64,000 nucleotides of DNA from Marinomonas phaeophyticola. GTDB taxonomy: Bacteria > Pseudomonadota > Gammaproteobacteria > Pseudomonadales > Marinomonadaceae. Location of the stretch: the NCBI RefSeq assembly GCF_026966905.1, contig NZ_JAPUBN010000019.1:248001-312000 (forward strand). Reading direction: 5' to 3'. The notes beneath the pieces were generated by a model. That model worked only from the letters and a program-made list of their open reading frames with translations, was not told the origin of the DNA and ran no database searches. Positions 41,723 through 50,314 of the stretch are shown one piece after another. The translations under genes and the position numbers were made by a program. Each line of letters opens with the position of its first letter. Position 1 is the stretch's first letter.

Positions 41723-41965
41723 ATGGCATTACCAGCACTCGATGTATCAGAAAATAAGAAAAACTCGCCTCATGTTGTCATCTTGGGGACAGGAGCAAGC
41801 TTTGCCGCTTTTCCAAACGGCGACAAAAATGGTCGTAAGTTGCCATTGATGTACAATCTTGTGGAAGTTTTAGGGATTGGTTATCTCTTTGAGAAGCACG
41901 GCTTAAAATATGATGATGAGAACTTTGAGGCTGTTTACGACCAATTATCTAAATCAGGTCGGTAA
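41723..41965 (+). pseudogene. SIR2-like protein, truncated (N-terminal fragment)
   Basis: An 80-residue frame with good ribosome site GGAG. It begins like SIR2-family proteins of defence loci: SPHVVILGTGASFAAFPNGD (about 14-33), a Rossmann-type GxGAS nucleotide-binding motif, then KNGRKLPLMYNLVEVLG and FEAVYDQLSKSGR, then stop. Intact relatives run to several hundred residues. The stop comes just before repeat E (42010), so a deletion or repeat insertion probably removed the rest. SIR2 domains in such proteins cleave NAD+. This fragment lacks the remaining active-site residues and is unlikely to work. Confidence 0.65.
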
Positions 41966-42009
41966 TCATAGATCCATTACTTTATTTTTAAGCATATCTA
42001 AAAGCGGAT

Positions 42010-42408
42010 ACGAATCATACGCCCAACCAAGATAGAGAACAAATCACCAGAGCTATGAGGTGATTCTGTAGATACCTGCCTTCAGGCCGACAAAACCATC
42101 TAACACCGAAATACGTTCTTGGAACACAAAAAAACCTTCGTCTTTTCTGTTTGAGTCACTGTCGTTGCAACGCGGAAAAGGCGCTGGTTTCATACTTTTA
42201 TCATGGAATTATTTTCTGAAAGAAAAACTTAACTTATTGAAAATGTAAGATTAACTGTGTGGGTGTCTGGTATTTTGTATTCCACTGTCGTTGCAGCGCG
42301 GAAAATGCGCTGGTTTCATACTTTTATCATGGAATTATTTTCTGAAAGAAAAACTTAACTTATTGAAAATGTAAGATTAACTGTGTGGGTGTCTAGTATT
42401 TTGTATTG
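42010..42408 (+). repeat. Repeat region E with a 126-bp tandem duplication
   Basis: 42010-42276 matches repeat B (32683-32945), including CGCCCAACCAAGATAGAG and a GCCTTCAGGC palindrome. Its last 126 bp (42157-42282) are repeated in tandem at 42283-42408 with few differences (GTTGCAACGCGG against GTTGCAGCGCGG; GTCTGGTAT against GTCTAGTAT). Gap 41966-42618 otherwise shows no gene. GGTTGGGT (42610-42617) lies just before the next start. Confidence 0.8.
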
Positions 42409-42618
42409 AATCAGACAAGTCTTATATTGAATAATTTATAAAACTAGAGAAAATGAGCTGGTTATACCGAACATAAAATCAGATCATCGCTCTGATGTTT
42501 ATGAATGCACTAAACAATCACATTAAATCGACCTTAGGATTGCTGGGTGTTAGTTTTTGTTACATGTTGAAGTATTTTTTTGTGTTAACTTAAACTTTTT
42601 CTGATTAAAGGTTGGGTA

Positions 42619-43269
42619 ATGAATAACTTACAAAAAATAGGTGGCGTTGCAGCGCTTTTTGAGGCCGCTATTTACATATCTGCTTTTGTGTTTTTTGGGG
42701 CGTTTTGGGACTACCCTGTAAGTGCTGATGATGCACAAAAAATTATTTTTCTGACTCAGAATCAAACAATTCTATCGATAGTTAATTTAACTATGTATGT
42801 CGCCTTTGGCCTTTTCTTGGCCGTATTAGTTTTAGCTACTCATCAACGGATGAAAACCAAGGCTCCAGTTTTATCACAAACGGCTTCGGTCTTCGGTATT
42901 ATTTGGGTTGGCCTTGTCATAGCAAGTGGAATGATTGCAACCATGGGATTAGGCGTTGTAATCGATTTATCTACCAAAAATGCAGATCAAGCAATGATTC
43001 TTTGGGTAGTTATTAACACAATAGTGGAAGGTTTAGGGGGAGGTAACGAAATTGTAGGAGGTCTATGGGTTCTTTTATTGAGTGTTGCAGGCTTAAAAAT
43101 TATTGAGCTACCTAAATTGTTAAACTGTTTAGGACTATTCATTGGTTTTGTTGGTATTCTCACTGTTTATCCTGCCGAAATACTGACAGAAATATTTGGC
43201 TTAGGACAAATATTATGGTTCTCTTGGCTAGGTATGATAATGCTTATGAATCCTCAAAGTAATAATTAA
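42619..43269 (+). CDS. DUF4386-like integral membrane protein
   Basis: A 216-residue hydrophobic protein with about six membrane segments (roughly 8-30, 50-72, 88-108, 128-146, 150-170 and 190-210). It opens NNLQKIGGVAALFEAAIYIS, the usual start of DUF4386-type proteins. Function is unknown. It is the last gene of the accessory run; its stop codon overlaps the fourth REP palindrome. The only recognisable upstream element is GTTGGGT two bases before the ATG. Confidence 0.7.
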   Translation: MNNLQKIGGVAALFEAAIYISAFVFFGAFWDYPVSADDAQKIIFLTQNQTILSIVNLTMYVAFGLFLAVLVLATHQRMKTKAPVLSQTASVFGIIWVGLVIASGMIATMGLGVVIDLSTKNADQAMILWVVINTIVEGLGGGNEIVGGLWVLLLSVAGLKIIELPKLLNCLGLFIGFVGILTVYPAEILTEIFGLGQILWFSWLGMIMLMNPQSNN

Positions 43270-43286
43270 AGGGGTCAGACCCCTTT
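43268..43286. repeat. AAAGGGGTCAGACCCCTTT palindrome, copy 4
   Basis: A perfect 19-bp copy starting within the DUF4386 stop codon and ending 6 bases before the convergent regulator gene. It marks the right edge of the repeat-bearing region and could also terminate both transcripts. Confidence 0.8.
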
Positions 43287-43292
43287 GCTTCC

Positions 43293-44092
43293 TTAAATAG
43301 TGTCACGAATCTCGGCGACAAAATCATAGGAGTCTCCGGGAAACCAGGAGCGGGTAAATTCCACATGGGTGCCGTCATGATTAATCCCCGTTCTCTCTAT
43401 GTACAAGGCGGCGCTGAGTTGCGGAATGTCAAGTAAGTTCGCTCTTTGTTCGTCGATGCTGATGGCGCGTAATCGTTGCAATGCTCGAACAGGACGGCAG
43501 CCTTGTTGCTCCAACAGATCATAAAGAGAACCTTCCATTGCAAAGGGATTGAGAATATAGCAACTTGGGATGGTGGCTAGCTCTAAGGCCATGGGTTTTC
43601 CATCGGCATACCGTAGGCGATAGAAACGTACGACTTCTTGGTCAGGTGCCAGTTTGAGCGCTTTACATTCATCTTCATGGGGCATGCCTAAAGAGCGATC
43701 TAACCATTTAGAGGTAATGGTTTTGCCGCGGGCTTCCATCACCTCAGTGAAGCTGCGCAAATGGTTTAGAGGCTGCTCAACTCGCTCGCTCACAAAGGTG
43801 CCTGCCCCTTGCCTTTGGGTTAAGGTCTCGTCTTTAATTAGTTCATCAATGGCACGTCGAATTGTGACACGAGAAACGTCTAAATATTTAGCAAGATCTC
43901 GTTCAGGGGGAGAGTGTCTCCACCTAAAACTCGTCCTTCTGCGATCGCATTTTGAATGGCTTTTTTCACCTGTACGTACAGCGGAATGCCTTTTTCTCGC
44001 AAATTATCGGCTTCGCCAAAAAGTGTGTTGACCCGATTTTGACTCATCTTATTTTCCAAAGGGGAGGCCCCATATTTCAAGCTGTCGTTCAT
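43293..44092 (-). pseudogene. GntR/HutC-type regulator with UTRA domain, frameshifted (NagR-like)
   Basis: Two frames form one GntR regulator. The 5' part (44092 to about 43880) has REKGIPLYVQVKKAIQNAIAEGRVLGGDTLP and then leaves frame. The rest of the helix-turn-helix (ERDLAKYLDVSRVTIRRAID) is in another frame, which continues as the UTRA ligand domain (43793-43293: VVRFYRLRYADGKPMALELA, YIERTGINHDGTHVEFTRSW). One more C in the CTCCCCCTG run (about 43906-43911) restores GDTLPPERDLAKYL. As the last gene of the amino-sugar transporter operon it is the likely NagR/DasR-type regulator, with GlcNAc-6-P or GlcN-6-P as effector. If the break is real, the locus has lost its regulator. Confidence 0.8.
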
Positions 44093-44102
44093 AAAATGCT
44101 GA

Positions 44103-45209
44103 TTATTCTGCCTCTAGACTAGTCGTCAGTCTGGTTAAGGCATTCCCTTTACTATCAAACAGATACAGGTTATTGGGTTGTATACCAAAAACTACCTGAT
44201 CACCGGCTTTATATTGGTTATCACCATCGATTTTTAGTACCAGTTCACCTTCTTTGGGAATGTCCACGTACAAATAAGACAGTTCGCCAAGGTGTTCAAC
44301 GAGTGTGACTTTTCCTTCGATCTTGTTCTCTTTACACGGCAAGGACATGTGTTCAGGGCGAAGCCCTATCTGAACTCGATCACCGGCTTTTGAATTAGAA
44401 CTGTCGATAGACGCTGAAATTACGCGGCCAGATTCTAGCATGATTTGTGTATTTTCTTTGCCTACTGATGAAATTTTTGCGTTCAAGAAGTTCATTTTAG
44501 GCGACCCAATAAAGCCAGCGACAAACTGAGTTTGTGGGTGGTGGTATAAGTGCAATGGCGAGCCGACTTGTTCTACACGACCTTGGTTCATGACCACGAT
44601 CTTGTCTCCTAATGTCATGGCTTCTACTTGATCATGGGTCACGTAAATGACTGTCGCTTTGAGTTCTTGGTGTAGCTTACCAAGTTCAACCCGAGTTTGT
44701 ACTCGTAGTGACGCATCAAGGTTTGAAAGGGGTTCATCGAATAAGAAGACTTTAGGGTCTCTGACAATAGCGCGTCCAATCGCTACCCGCTGACGTTGCC
44801 CACCAGATAATTCTCTAGGTAGACGTTCAAGCAGGTGGTCAATCTTTAGTTTTTTAGCTGCTTCAACGACCTTATTATTAACGAAGGTTTTGTCTTTACC
44901 TGCAATTTTTAACCCGAATGCCATGTTTTTGAATACATTCATGTGAGGATACAAAGCATAAGATTGGAATACCATTGCAATGCCGCGCTTTGCCGGAGAG
45001 CGACCGTTAACGCGTTCATCGTCTATGTATAAATCGCCTGCTGTGATCTCTTCCAAACCAGACAGTAAACGCAGTAATGTGGACTTACCACAGCCTGATT
45101 CACCAATGAGCACGACAAATTCGCCGTCTTTAATGTCGAGATCGATGCCGTGCAGTACATCGACGTCACCAAAACGTTTTTTAATATTATTGAGTTTTAC
45201 ACTTGCCAT
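44103..45209 (-). CDS. Sugar ABC transporter ATP-binding protein (UgpC/MsmK/MalK type)
   Basis: A 368-residue ATPase of the MalK family. Walker A is GESGCGKST (about 36-44), Q-loop MVFQSYALYPHM, signature LSGGQRQR (about 135-142), Walker B VFLFDEPLSNLDA and H-loop VTHDQ. The C-terminal MOBE/TOBE domain (about 240-368) includes IGLRPEHM. It energises the permease pair encoded just upstream (32-base gap). These ATPases are often shared by several sugar importers. Confidence 0.93.
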   Translation of the reverse strand: MASVKLNNIKKRFGDVDVLHGIDLDIKDGEFVVLIGESGCGKSTLLRLLSGLEEITAGDLYIDDERVNGRSPAKRGIAMVFQSYALYPHMNVFKNMAFGLKIAGKDKTFVNNKVVEAAKKLKIDHLLERLPRELSGGQRQRVAIGRAIVRDPKVFLFDEPLSNLDASLRVQTRVELGKLHQELKATVIYVTHDQVEAMTLGDKIVVMNQGRVEQVGSPLHLYHHPQTQFVAGFIGSPKMNFLNAKISSVGKENTQIMLESGRVISASIDSSNSKAGDRVQIGLRPEHMSLPCKENKIEGKVTLVEHLGELSYLYVDIPKEGELVLKIDGDNQYKAGDQVVFGIQPNNLYLFDSKGNALTRLTTSLEAE

Positions 45210-45241
45210 AAAATGCGTCTCCGGCGGTCATGGTTATGAGA

Positions 45242-46102
45242 TTATTTGACCGCTCCGCTTGTTAAGCCGCGAATCAGTTGTCTTGAAAAAATAGTGTATA
45301 GAATCAGTACTGGCACAATCGCTAACGTAAGTGCTGACAGGACTGAGTTCCAATTGGTGACGTACTGACCAACAAATTGTTGTACGCCGAGAGTGATAGT
45401 ACGAGTTTCTTCCCCTGGGGCTAGAATGAGCGGAAACCAGAGGTCGTTCCAAATAGGAATCATGGTAAAGACAGCCACTGTTGCCATTGCAGGTTTAAGC
45501 AGTGGCAAAATAATGCAGAAGAAAATTTTATATTCACTGACTGCATCACAGCGAGCGGCTTCCGTTAATTCTTTTGGAATGGTGCGAACAAATTCCGACA
45601 ATATATACACTGCGAGGGGGAGTCCTTGGGCAATGTACACCAGAACTAAGGCCGTCAGCGTATTGGCTAAATCCAGTTCGACCATCAAACTGAGTATACT
45701 CACCGTACCTAGTCGAATGGGGATCATAATGCCCATGGCAAACAAGAAGGCGATCAAGAAGTTACCGCGAAACTTGTATTCCGTCAGTGCCCAAGCCGCC
45801 ATAGCGCCGAGTAATAGCACCAATCCAACGGCCAGTAAGGTAACGACTAAACTGTTCCAGGAATACAGGCCAAAATCAGATCGTAATAAAACTTCCTGAA
45901 AGCCAGCTAAGGTGAAAGAGTCGCTGTCGGGTAAGCCTAATGGGTCGTTAAAAATGGCCTTACGGGTCTTAAAGGCATTGATGATCACCACAATAATAGG
46001 GAACAAAGCGATCACGGTATAGGCCATTAAAATGGCGTGTACGGTGACGCTCTTTGACACATTGAGTGGGGATGAAGGCAAAAAGCCGGTTACTATTTTC
46101 AT
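45242..46102 (-). CDS. Carbohydrate ABC transporter permease (MalG type)
   Basis: A 286-residue inner-membrane permease with six membrane segments (about 22-42, 80-104, 113-133, 147-167, 191-213, 248-270). The ATPase-coupling EAA loop is ELTEAARCDAVSEYKIFFCIILPLLKPA (about 175-202). AGGAGG lies 7 bases before the ATG. It follows the MalF-type gene by 9 bases and forms the second half of the import channel. Confidence 0.92.
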   Translation of the reverse strand: MKIVTGFLPSSPLNVSKSVTVHAILMAYTVIALFPIIVVIINAFKTRKAIFNDPLGLPDSDSFTLAGFQEVLLRSDFGLYSWNSLVVTLLAVGLVLLLGAMAAWALTEYKFRGNFLIAFLFAMGIMIPIRLGTVSILSLMVELDLANTLTALVLVYIAQGLPLAVYILSEFVRTIPKELTEAARCDAVSEYKIFFCIILPLLKPAMATVAVFTMIPIWNDLWFPLILAPGEETRTITLGVQQFVGQYVTNWNSVLSALTLAIVPVLILYTIFSRQLIRGLTSGAVK

Positions 46103-46111
46103 ACTTGCCTC

Positions 46112-47047
46112 CTAAAACTGGAATCGTTGAATACGACGTTGAACGAAAAACAGAAACAGCATGACGCCCACTAAAATGATTAAGAACATAAGAGTGGCCA
46201 CGGCGGCTCCCATGCTGGCACTGCCTTGTTGTAATTGAAAACCAAAGAAGGTGCGATAAAAGAAGGTGCCCATGAGATCGGTAGAGAAGTTGGGTCCAGC
46301 CAGTGCGCCTTTAACGGCATAAATTAGCTCAAAAGCATTGAAATTCGCGACAAAGGTTAAAATTGAAACCATGGCGATAGTGGGTAAGATTAATGGAAGC
46401 TTAATGTACCAAAACGTCTGTAATGGATTGGCCCCATCAACCGTACCGGCATCAACAATGTCATCAGGGATGTTGAGTAACGTGGCGTAAATCAGCATCA
46501 TGGGAATGCCCACAAACTGCCAAACAGAAATAAAGCTTAAAGTAATGAGTGCGCTGCCTTCCTTTCCTAGCCAAGCATCAAAATAGTGACCCAGTCCAAT
46601 ATTATAAAGAAACTCCTCTGAAATCCCCCAAATAGGGCTCAGCAATAACTGCCAAACAAAGCCGATGATCACCACGGACAGCATGGTTGGCATGAAAATA
46701 AGGGTTCTATAGGTGCCGGACAAACGCAGTTTTGGTGAGCTTAATAGAACGGCAAGTAAGAGCCCTATGGGGTTTTGCAATACCATATGAATAGCAAAAA
46801 ACATAAAGTTGTTCAGTAACGCATTCCAAAAAGCATGGGACCAATTATCATCAGTTATTAAGGTGATAAAGTTCTGCAATCCCACAAAGGTGCTGTTACC
46901 GTCTTGCGTATTGAATAGGCTTAAGAATAGGGTATCGAGCAAGGGATACACACTGAAGGTGACGTATATCAGCAATGCTGGTGCAAGAAAAATGACAAGA
47001 TGCCAGGGAAAGGGCTTTTTTTCATCTGGATGATTAGGTTGAGTCAT
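46112..47047 (-). CDS. Carbohydrate ABC transporter permease (MalF type)
   Basis: An inner-membrane permease of about 311 residues from ATG 47047 (MTQPNHPDEKKPFPWHLVIF). An in-frame start at 47080 is possible, but neither has a strong ribosome site. Six membrane segments and the EAA loop DIVDAGTVDGANPLQTFWYIKLPLILPT are present. It pairs with the MalG-type protein. It lies 77 bases after the binding-protein gene. Confidence 0.9.
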   Translation of the reverse strand: MTQPNHPDEKKPFPWHLVIFLAPALLIYVTFSVYPLLDTLFLSLFNTQDGNSTFVGLQNFITLITDDNWSHAFWNALLNNFMFFAIHMVLQNPIGLLLAVLLSSPKLRLSGTYRTLIFMPTMLSVVIIGFVWQLLLSPIWGISEEFLYNIGLGHYFDAWLGKEGSALITLSFISVWQFVGIPMMLIYATLLNIPDDIVDAGTVDGANPLQTFWYIKLPLILPTIAMVSILTFVANFNAFELIYAVKGALAGPNFSTDLMGTFFYRTFFGFQLQQGSASMGAAVATLMFLIILVGVMLFLFFVQRRIQRFQF

Positions 47048-47124
47048 AACGCTGTCTCTAATAATGCTATCTGGAACCATTTAAATAGGGAGGGCAGGCC
47101 GTGCCCTCCCATGGTTTGCGGAAA

Positions 47125-48396
47125 TTATTGTTGAGGAGCGTACCACTGCTCTAAACCATTCTGTGTTTCTTGCGCAGCGGCTTCTGGTGTCATGGTGCCG
47201 TTGATCACTTGTGCGCTGACATTCCAAAGTTGGTTTTCCAGGTTTGGTGTGCCGCGAGACAATATTTGATAAGAGTTACGGATGGTCGATTCACAGCTGT
47301 CTCTCCAGCTAATGAATTCTTGAGCAACCGGATCTTTGATGGCTATTTTATGATTCGATAATGGGAAGAAACCAGGAACCGCATTCGCAAACAGTTCCGC
47401 AAATTCTTGACTGGCCATCCAATTTAGCAATTCTGCCGCCGCGGCTTTGTTGGGAGAATTGGCATTGATGCCGATACCAATATCCGTATGGTCGCTGATA
47501 TAGCAAGTGTCACCACTTTTTGTCACTGGTGGTGGGAAGGCGCCAAATTCAAAATCCGCCTGATTGTTAAAGGTTTGGATGTCCCATGAACCTGCTGGGT
47601 AGATGGCGGCACGCCCCAGCGTAAATAGGTTTTGTGAATCTGAATATTTCTGTGCTTCAAAACCACGGCCAAGATAGGGTTTCCATTCGGCTAACTCTTT
47701 CCAAGTATTGACATAGGCTTCGTCAGTTAATTTGGCTTTGCCTTCTAAAAGTGCTTTACGACCTGCTTCGCCTTTCCAATAATTTGGGCCAATGTTTTGA
47801 AAGCCCATGGTGGCACTTTCCCATTGATCGGCTGTCCCCATTGCGAGCGGCGAATAACGACTTTCGGATTTAATGGTTTTTAATACGCTAAAAAATTCAT
47901 CACGTGTTGCAGGAACAGAAAGGTTCAATTCTTTAAAAATTTCTTTGTTATAAATAAACCCATGAATTACAGAGGCCATCGGCAGACAAAATTGGTCTTT
48001 ACCGTCATCCGTTACCCACGCACTTTTAGCCACATCAGAGAACTCAGTTAAACCTTTTAAGTCATTTAACGAGTCTAAATAACCACTGGTGAAAAGGGTT
48101 AAGGAGGTGTCAAAGGGGCGGCAAGTAATCAGATCCCCCGCCGTTCCAGCTTGTAATTTGGCTTGTAATGCTGAGTTGTATTGAGTCGGGGGTGTCGGTG
48201 TAAAGTATACTGTTGTATCTGGGTGACTTTTATTGAAGGCTGGAATAATAACGTCCGACCATATATTTGCATCATCGCTACGCCAGCTTTCGATATTTAA
48301 TGTCCCTGCCGCATTGATCATACTAGCACTGCTTAAAAGAACAGCTGTAGCGATAGCATATCTGGATACGGATAGGTTGGAATGTGCATTAGACAT
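47125..48396 (-). CDS. Carbohydrate ABC transporter substrate-binding protein (amino-sugar locus)
   Basis: A 423-residue family 1 extracellular binding protein. ATG 48396 has GGAG upstream and gives a signal peptide ending near SMINAAG (about residue 30). The mature protein shows NIESWRSDDANIWSDVIIPAFNKSHPD (about 34-60), DLITCRPFDTS, the LGRAAIYPAGSWD block (about 250-262) and a late AAAELLNWMASQEFAELFA. As the first gene of an operon divergent from nagB-kinase-nagA, it probably binds GlcNAc or a chito-oligosaccharide. The ligand is inferred from context alone. Confidence 0.87.
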   Translation of the reverse strand: MSNAHSNLSVSRYAIATAVLLSSASMINAAGTLNIESWRSDDANIWSDVIIPAFNKSHPDTTVYFTPTPPTQYNSALQAKLQAGTAGDLITCRPFDTSLTLFTSGYLDSLNDLKGLTEFSDVAKSAWVTDDGKDQFCLPMASVIHGFIYNKEIFKELNLSVPATRDEFFSVLKTIKSESRYSPLAMGTADQWESATMGFQNIGPNYWKGEAGRKALLEGKAKLTDEAYVNTWKELAEWKPYLGRGFEAQKYSDSQNLFTLGRAAIYPAGSWDIQTFNNQADFEFGAFPPPVTKSGDTCYISDHTDIGIGINANSPNKAAAAELLNWMASQEFAELFANAVPGFFPLSNHKIAIKDPVAQEFISWRDSCESTIRNSYQILSRGTPNLENQLWNVSAQVINGTMTPEAAAQETQNGLEQWYAPQQ

Positions 48397-48458
48397 GGTG
48401 GTTCTCCGTTTGTGTATTTTGTGATTTATCATCTATTTTTATTGTTAAATACCGAAAA

Positions 48459-48587
48459 TTGGTATCTTTTAGGTATTGTTGATTTGTAGAAATTAGCACC
48501 AATGTGGATCTCTGGCAAATAAAAAGTGCAAATAAATAGAAAATATTTTGACCTAAGTGGATTAAAGGTACTATATTGGTATTGTTG
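48459..48587. promoter_or_regulatory. Possible regulator half-sites in the nag divergent promoter
   Basis: TTGGTATC (48459-48466), AGGTATTGTTG (48471-48481) and TGGTATTGTTG (48577-48587) share a GGTAT core in the 239-bp gap between the binding-protein gene and nagB. GntR/HutC regulators of amino-sugar loci bind TGGTnTA-like sites, so these could be NagR targets. None is a full palindrome. Confidence 0.3.
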
Positions 48588-48635
48588 TTTTGGGGTCGTT
48601 ATTTTAAGTGTGATTGTTTTTAAAGGTAAATTTTT

Positions 48636-49436
48636 ATGCAAGTAATTATTCTTCCAACACCAAAAGATGTGGCCTTGTATGCTGCAAATAGGGTGGAGGA
48701 TGTGATGAAAAGAAATAGTCACCCTGTACTTGGGTTATCAACAGGTTCAACTCCTATAGCGCTTTATAATGAACTCGTTAGCCGTCATAAAGCTGGATGG
48801 CTTTCTTTTAAGCATACGACAACCTTTAATCTAGATGAATACATAGGCATTACTGAGAGTCATAAGCAAAGCTACCGTTTTTTTATGAACAAGCATCTGT
48901 TTCATTTAGTTGACATCGATGAGGCGAATACTCACCTTCCTTTAGCGGCGAGTTTGGAGCCTGATATTTTGCATCAAGATGCGTCTTCCTATGATCTCAG
49001 CATCTCCAGTTCGGGTGGTATTGATCTGCAAATTCTTGGAATTGGTGAAAATGGTCATATTGGTTTTAATGAACCCACGTCTAGTTTTTCATCTAGAACG
49101 CGCATCAAAACCTTGTCAAAATCCACTATTGCGGCCAATAAACGCTTTTTTAAAGAGGGGGAATTTCAACCTCACCTAGCGATTACCATGGGTATTGGGA
49201 CGATATTAGAAAGTAAAGTCATCTTACTTATGGCGACAGGCAAAGCAAAAGCATCTGCCGTAAAAGAGATGATAGAAGGGCCATTATCCTCTATGTGTCC
49301 GGCCTCCGTTTTACAACAACATGAAAAGGCGATCATTGTCTTAGATGAAGAGGCGGCAAGTTCATTAGCCCTCAAAGAGTATTATTTGTGGTGTGAGCTA
49401 AAGCGTCAGCAATTACATGAAGGAAACTGTGAATGA
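48636..49436 (+). CDS. nagB: Glucosamine-6-phosphate deaminase NagB
   Basis: A 266-residue deaminase (E. coli NagB 266 residues) converting glucosamine-6-phosphate to fructose-6-phosphate and ammonia. Conserved sites: LSTGSTPIALY (phosphate binding, about 34-44), FNLDEYIG with the catalytic Asp 72, GIGENGHIGFNEP (about 137-149) holding the catalytic His and Glu, and ALAITMGIGTI. The kinase gene overlaps its stop by 4 bases (ATGA). AAAGGT serves as ribosome site. It leads the plus-strand arm of the amino-sugar locus. Confidence 0.95.
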   Translation: MQVIILPTPKDVALYAANRVEDVMKRNSHPVLGLSTGSTPIALYNELVSRHKAGWLSFKHTTTFNLDEYIGITESHKQSYRFFMNKHLFHLVDIDEANTHLPLAASLEPDILHQDASSYDLSISSSGGIDLQILGIGENGHIGFNEPTSSFSSRTRIKTLSKSTIAANKRFFKEGEFQPHLAITMGIGTILESKVILLMATGKAKASAVKEMIEGPLSSMCPASVLQQHEKAIIVLDEEAASSLALKEYYLWCELKRQQLHEGNCE

Positions 49437-50314
49437 CAGCACTTTATATTGGCGTTGATGGTGGTGGAACTTTTTGCCGTGCTCGTCTTGTTGATGGGGA
49501 GGGGACCGTTTTAGGTGAAGCTGTTGCAGGTTCAGGTAATCCACGAATTGGTATTGAAGCCGCATGGCAAAATATAATCAATGCGTGTCTTGAAGCTTGT
49601 CATCAAGGTAACATTCCTACAGAAAAATACTCGAAGATTACTCTTGGTTTAGGTCTTGCCGGTGCCAATCAACCATTGGAACAAGAACTGGTTATCTCTC
49701 AATCCTCTCCATTTGGTCGGCGGTATTTGCTCACTGATGCCCATTCTGCTTGTTTGGGGGCTTTTAATGGTGAAGAAGGCGCCTTACTGATTCTAGGAAC
49801 CGGTAGTTGTGGTGTGTTTTATCAGAATGAAGTCTTTCAGATAGTGGGAGGCTGGGGCTTTCCCTTATCGGATCAAGGCAGTGGCGCTCGTATTGGCTTA
49901 TCGGCTTTAGAGTATTCATTGGCCGCATTGGATGGGACGTCGGCTTCCTCTCCTATGACAGATAGTATTAATGCTGAATTTTCTTTGTCCCCAGAAGAAT
50001 ATGTCTTGTTTCAAAATCGACACCCGTTACCGAAAGAATATGGTGCTTTTGCCATTCAAGTATTCGAGTTTGCTCAGCAAAAAGATCCTATTGCTTTGAG
50101 AATTGTACAAGAACAAGTGGCTTGGGTCAGTCGATATCTAGACTGTTTAATCGCAAAAGGCGCTTCACAAATAGTACTCGTTGGAGGGGTGTCGGATGTT
50201 ATTCGGCCTTATTTATCAGAGCGTTATCTTGCTTATCTCTGTGAACCGAAAGGGGATGCAATGTCAGGAGCCATTTTAATGGCACAACAACAGATAGGGA
50301 GAAAAGCAATATGA
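49433..50314 (+). CDS. BadF/BadG-family amino-sugar kinase (GlcNAc or glucosamine kinase)
   Basis: A 293-residue ASKHA-fold kinase. The phosphate 1 loop is IGVDGGGTFCRARL (about 5-18), the phosphate 2 region LLILGTGSCGVF (about 120-131), followed by GGWGFPLSDQGSGARIGLSAL, and the adenosine region VLVGGVSDVI. It resembles eukaryotic NAGK and the Vibrio glucosamine kinase GspK (about 294 residues). In this operon it should phosphorylate imported GlcNAc or glucosamine. Its coding region overlaps both nagB and nagA by 4 bases, so the three are translationally coupled. Confidence 0.85.
   Translation: MTALYIGVDGGGTFCRARLVDGEGTVLGEAVAGSGNPRIGIEAAWQNIINACLEACHQGNIPTEKYSKITLGLGLAGANQPLEQELVISQSSPFGRRYLLTDAHSACLGAFNGEEGALLILGTGSCGVFYQNEVFQIVGGWGFPLSDQGSGARIGLSALEYSLAALDGTSASSPMTDSINAEFSLSPEEYVLFQNRHPLPKEYGAFAIQVFEFAQQKDPIALRIVQEQVAWVSRYLDCLIAKGASQIVLVGGVSDVIRPYLSERYLAYLCEPKGDAMSGAILMAQQQIGRKAI

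Noticed and set aside
29567..43286. Complete mobile integron or prophage
   Set aside because: No integrase, transposase, phage structural gene or full attC pair is visible; only relic-like motifs. Reported as a hypothesis, not a feature.
43654..44031. Plus-strand 125-codon frame over the UTRA regulator
   Set aside because: Antisense shadow of a clear GntR/UTRA coding region; no recognisable protein pattern.
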